From the NCBI GenBank assembly GCA_020348625.1, contig CP070752.1:2754631-2760904 (forward strand): DNA of 6,274 nucleotides. Reading direction: 5' to 3'. The position numbers and the translations under genes were made by a program. This DNA is from Deltaproteobacteria bacterium. Lineage in GTDB: Bacteria > Desulfobacterota > DSM-4660 > Desulfatiglandales > B25-G16. The notes under the pieces are model-generated. The model was not told the DNA's origin, did not search any database, and was given only the letters and a program-made list of their open reading frames with translations. Positions 5,917 to 6,274 of this stretch are shown one piece after another (within the stretch, counting starts at the first letter, position 1; the number at the start of each line of letters is the position of its first letter).

Positions 5917-6274
5917 GGAAGACGGCAATCGAGATTACGTTCTCTCCTTTGCGTTTGGAATAGATTCCGCGGTGAGCCCTTTTTGATTTTGTACTCCAAT
6001 TGCTTTGGTTGATTTAAACCAAGTGCTTGCGAATAAGCTCTTTGCCGTCCCAGCCCTTGGCAGGAATTGACGAATTGCATAAGAACTAATCATCTATGAC
6101 TTTAAGATGAGAAATGGCGGTTTGGCTAGATCCCTATATGTTGTGCTGGGCAGTAATAAGCAAGTTTTTTACACTACTTGCCAAAATCTTCAACTCGAAG
6201 AAAGTTTAGGTTTCTTTTCGTAGACGAAACACCAAGGGCTTTTGCTTTAGTTGGTGAAACGGGGTAGCCTGCTC
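5917..6274. other. Intergenic right flank without recognisable gene
   Basis: No credible reading frame is present. The region is more AT-rich than the operon and holds several short dyads: TTGGTT/AACCAA at 6005-6022, GCAAGT/ACTTGC at 6160-6181, TTTCGT/ACGAAA at 6216-6229, and a separated pair AGCCCTTGG (6052-6060) with CCAAGGGCT (6232-6240). None is followed by a clear T-tract. They could be operator sites for a regulator of the promoter at 5889-5916 or for a gene beyond the window, but I cannot assign one. Confidence 0.45.

Noticed and set aside
6005..6229. Short dyads in the right flank as transposon ends or operators
   Set aside because: They are 6-9 bp long, are unrelated to one another and have no transposase nearby. 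Chance is a fair explanation.

Overview
The window looks like a chromosomal segment of a Gram-negative, moderate-GC bacterium. Two lipoproteins whose +2 residues favour outer-membrane sorting and a GEMM-type riboswitch fit Desulfobacterota or a related environmental lineage, but the assignment is tentative. All convincing genes lie on the minus strand and read from right to left as one compact operon of five genes (about 5606 down to 1039). The left 1 kb and right 0.35 kb contain no gene I can support.

Transcript start and control (5916 to 5697, minus strand): a sigma70-type promoter (TTGACA, 16 bp, TAGAGT) would start transcription almost exactly at the first base of a GEMM-I (cyclic-dinucleotide) aptamer. 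The conserved 3' segment of the aptamer (AGCCGAGTTG) is also the 5' arm of an intrinsic terminator ending in T6. This is a complete riboswitch design, and its geometry predicts that ligand binding allows read-through (an ON switch).

Operon: (1) and (2) are two adjacent paralogous small lipoproteins (5172-5606 and 4793-5170), 1 bp apart, sharing LLFWG(F/Y)PHE(Y/F)ARS. (3) A 602-residue envelope protein (2963-4771) has a signal peptide, periplasmic TPRs, a TIGR04222-like membrane domain and a 34-residue Gly/Cys tail with seven cysteines. (4) A radical SAM/SPASM enzyme (1830-2945) starts 17 bp after the tail's stop codon. (5) A nucleotidyltransferase-fold protein (1039-1803) has SDIN in place of the usual SDID.

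Working model: a cyclic-dinucleotide signal switches on an envelope module in which the radical SAM/SPASM enzyme modifies the Cys/Gly tail of its upstream neighbour. Membrane-topology reasoning places that tail in the cytoplasm, where the enzyme would be. The lipoproteins would be outer-membrane partners, and the nucleotidyltransferase a regulatory or accessory member. Individual families are recognisable. The combination of riboswitch, paired lipoproteins, TPR-TIGR04222-Cys/Gly substrate, SPASM enzyme and nucleotidyltransferase is the part worth pursuing. The modification chemistry, the ligand identity and the function are inference.
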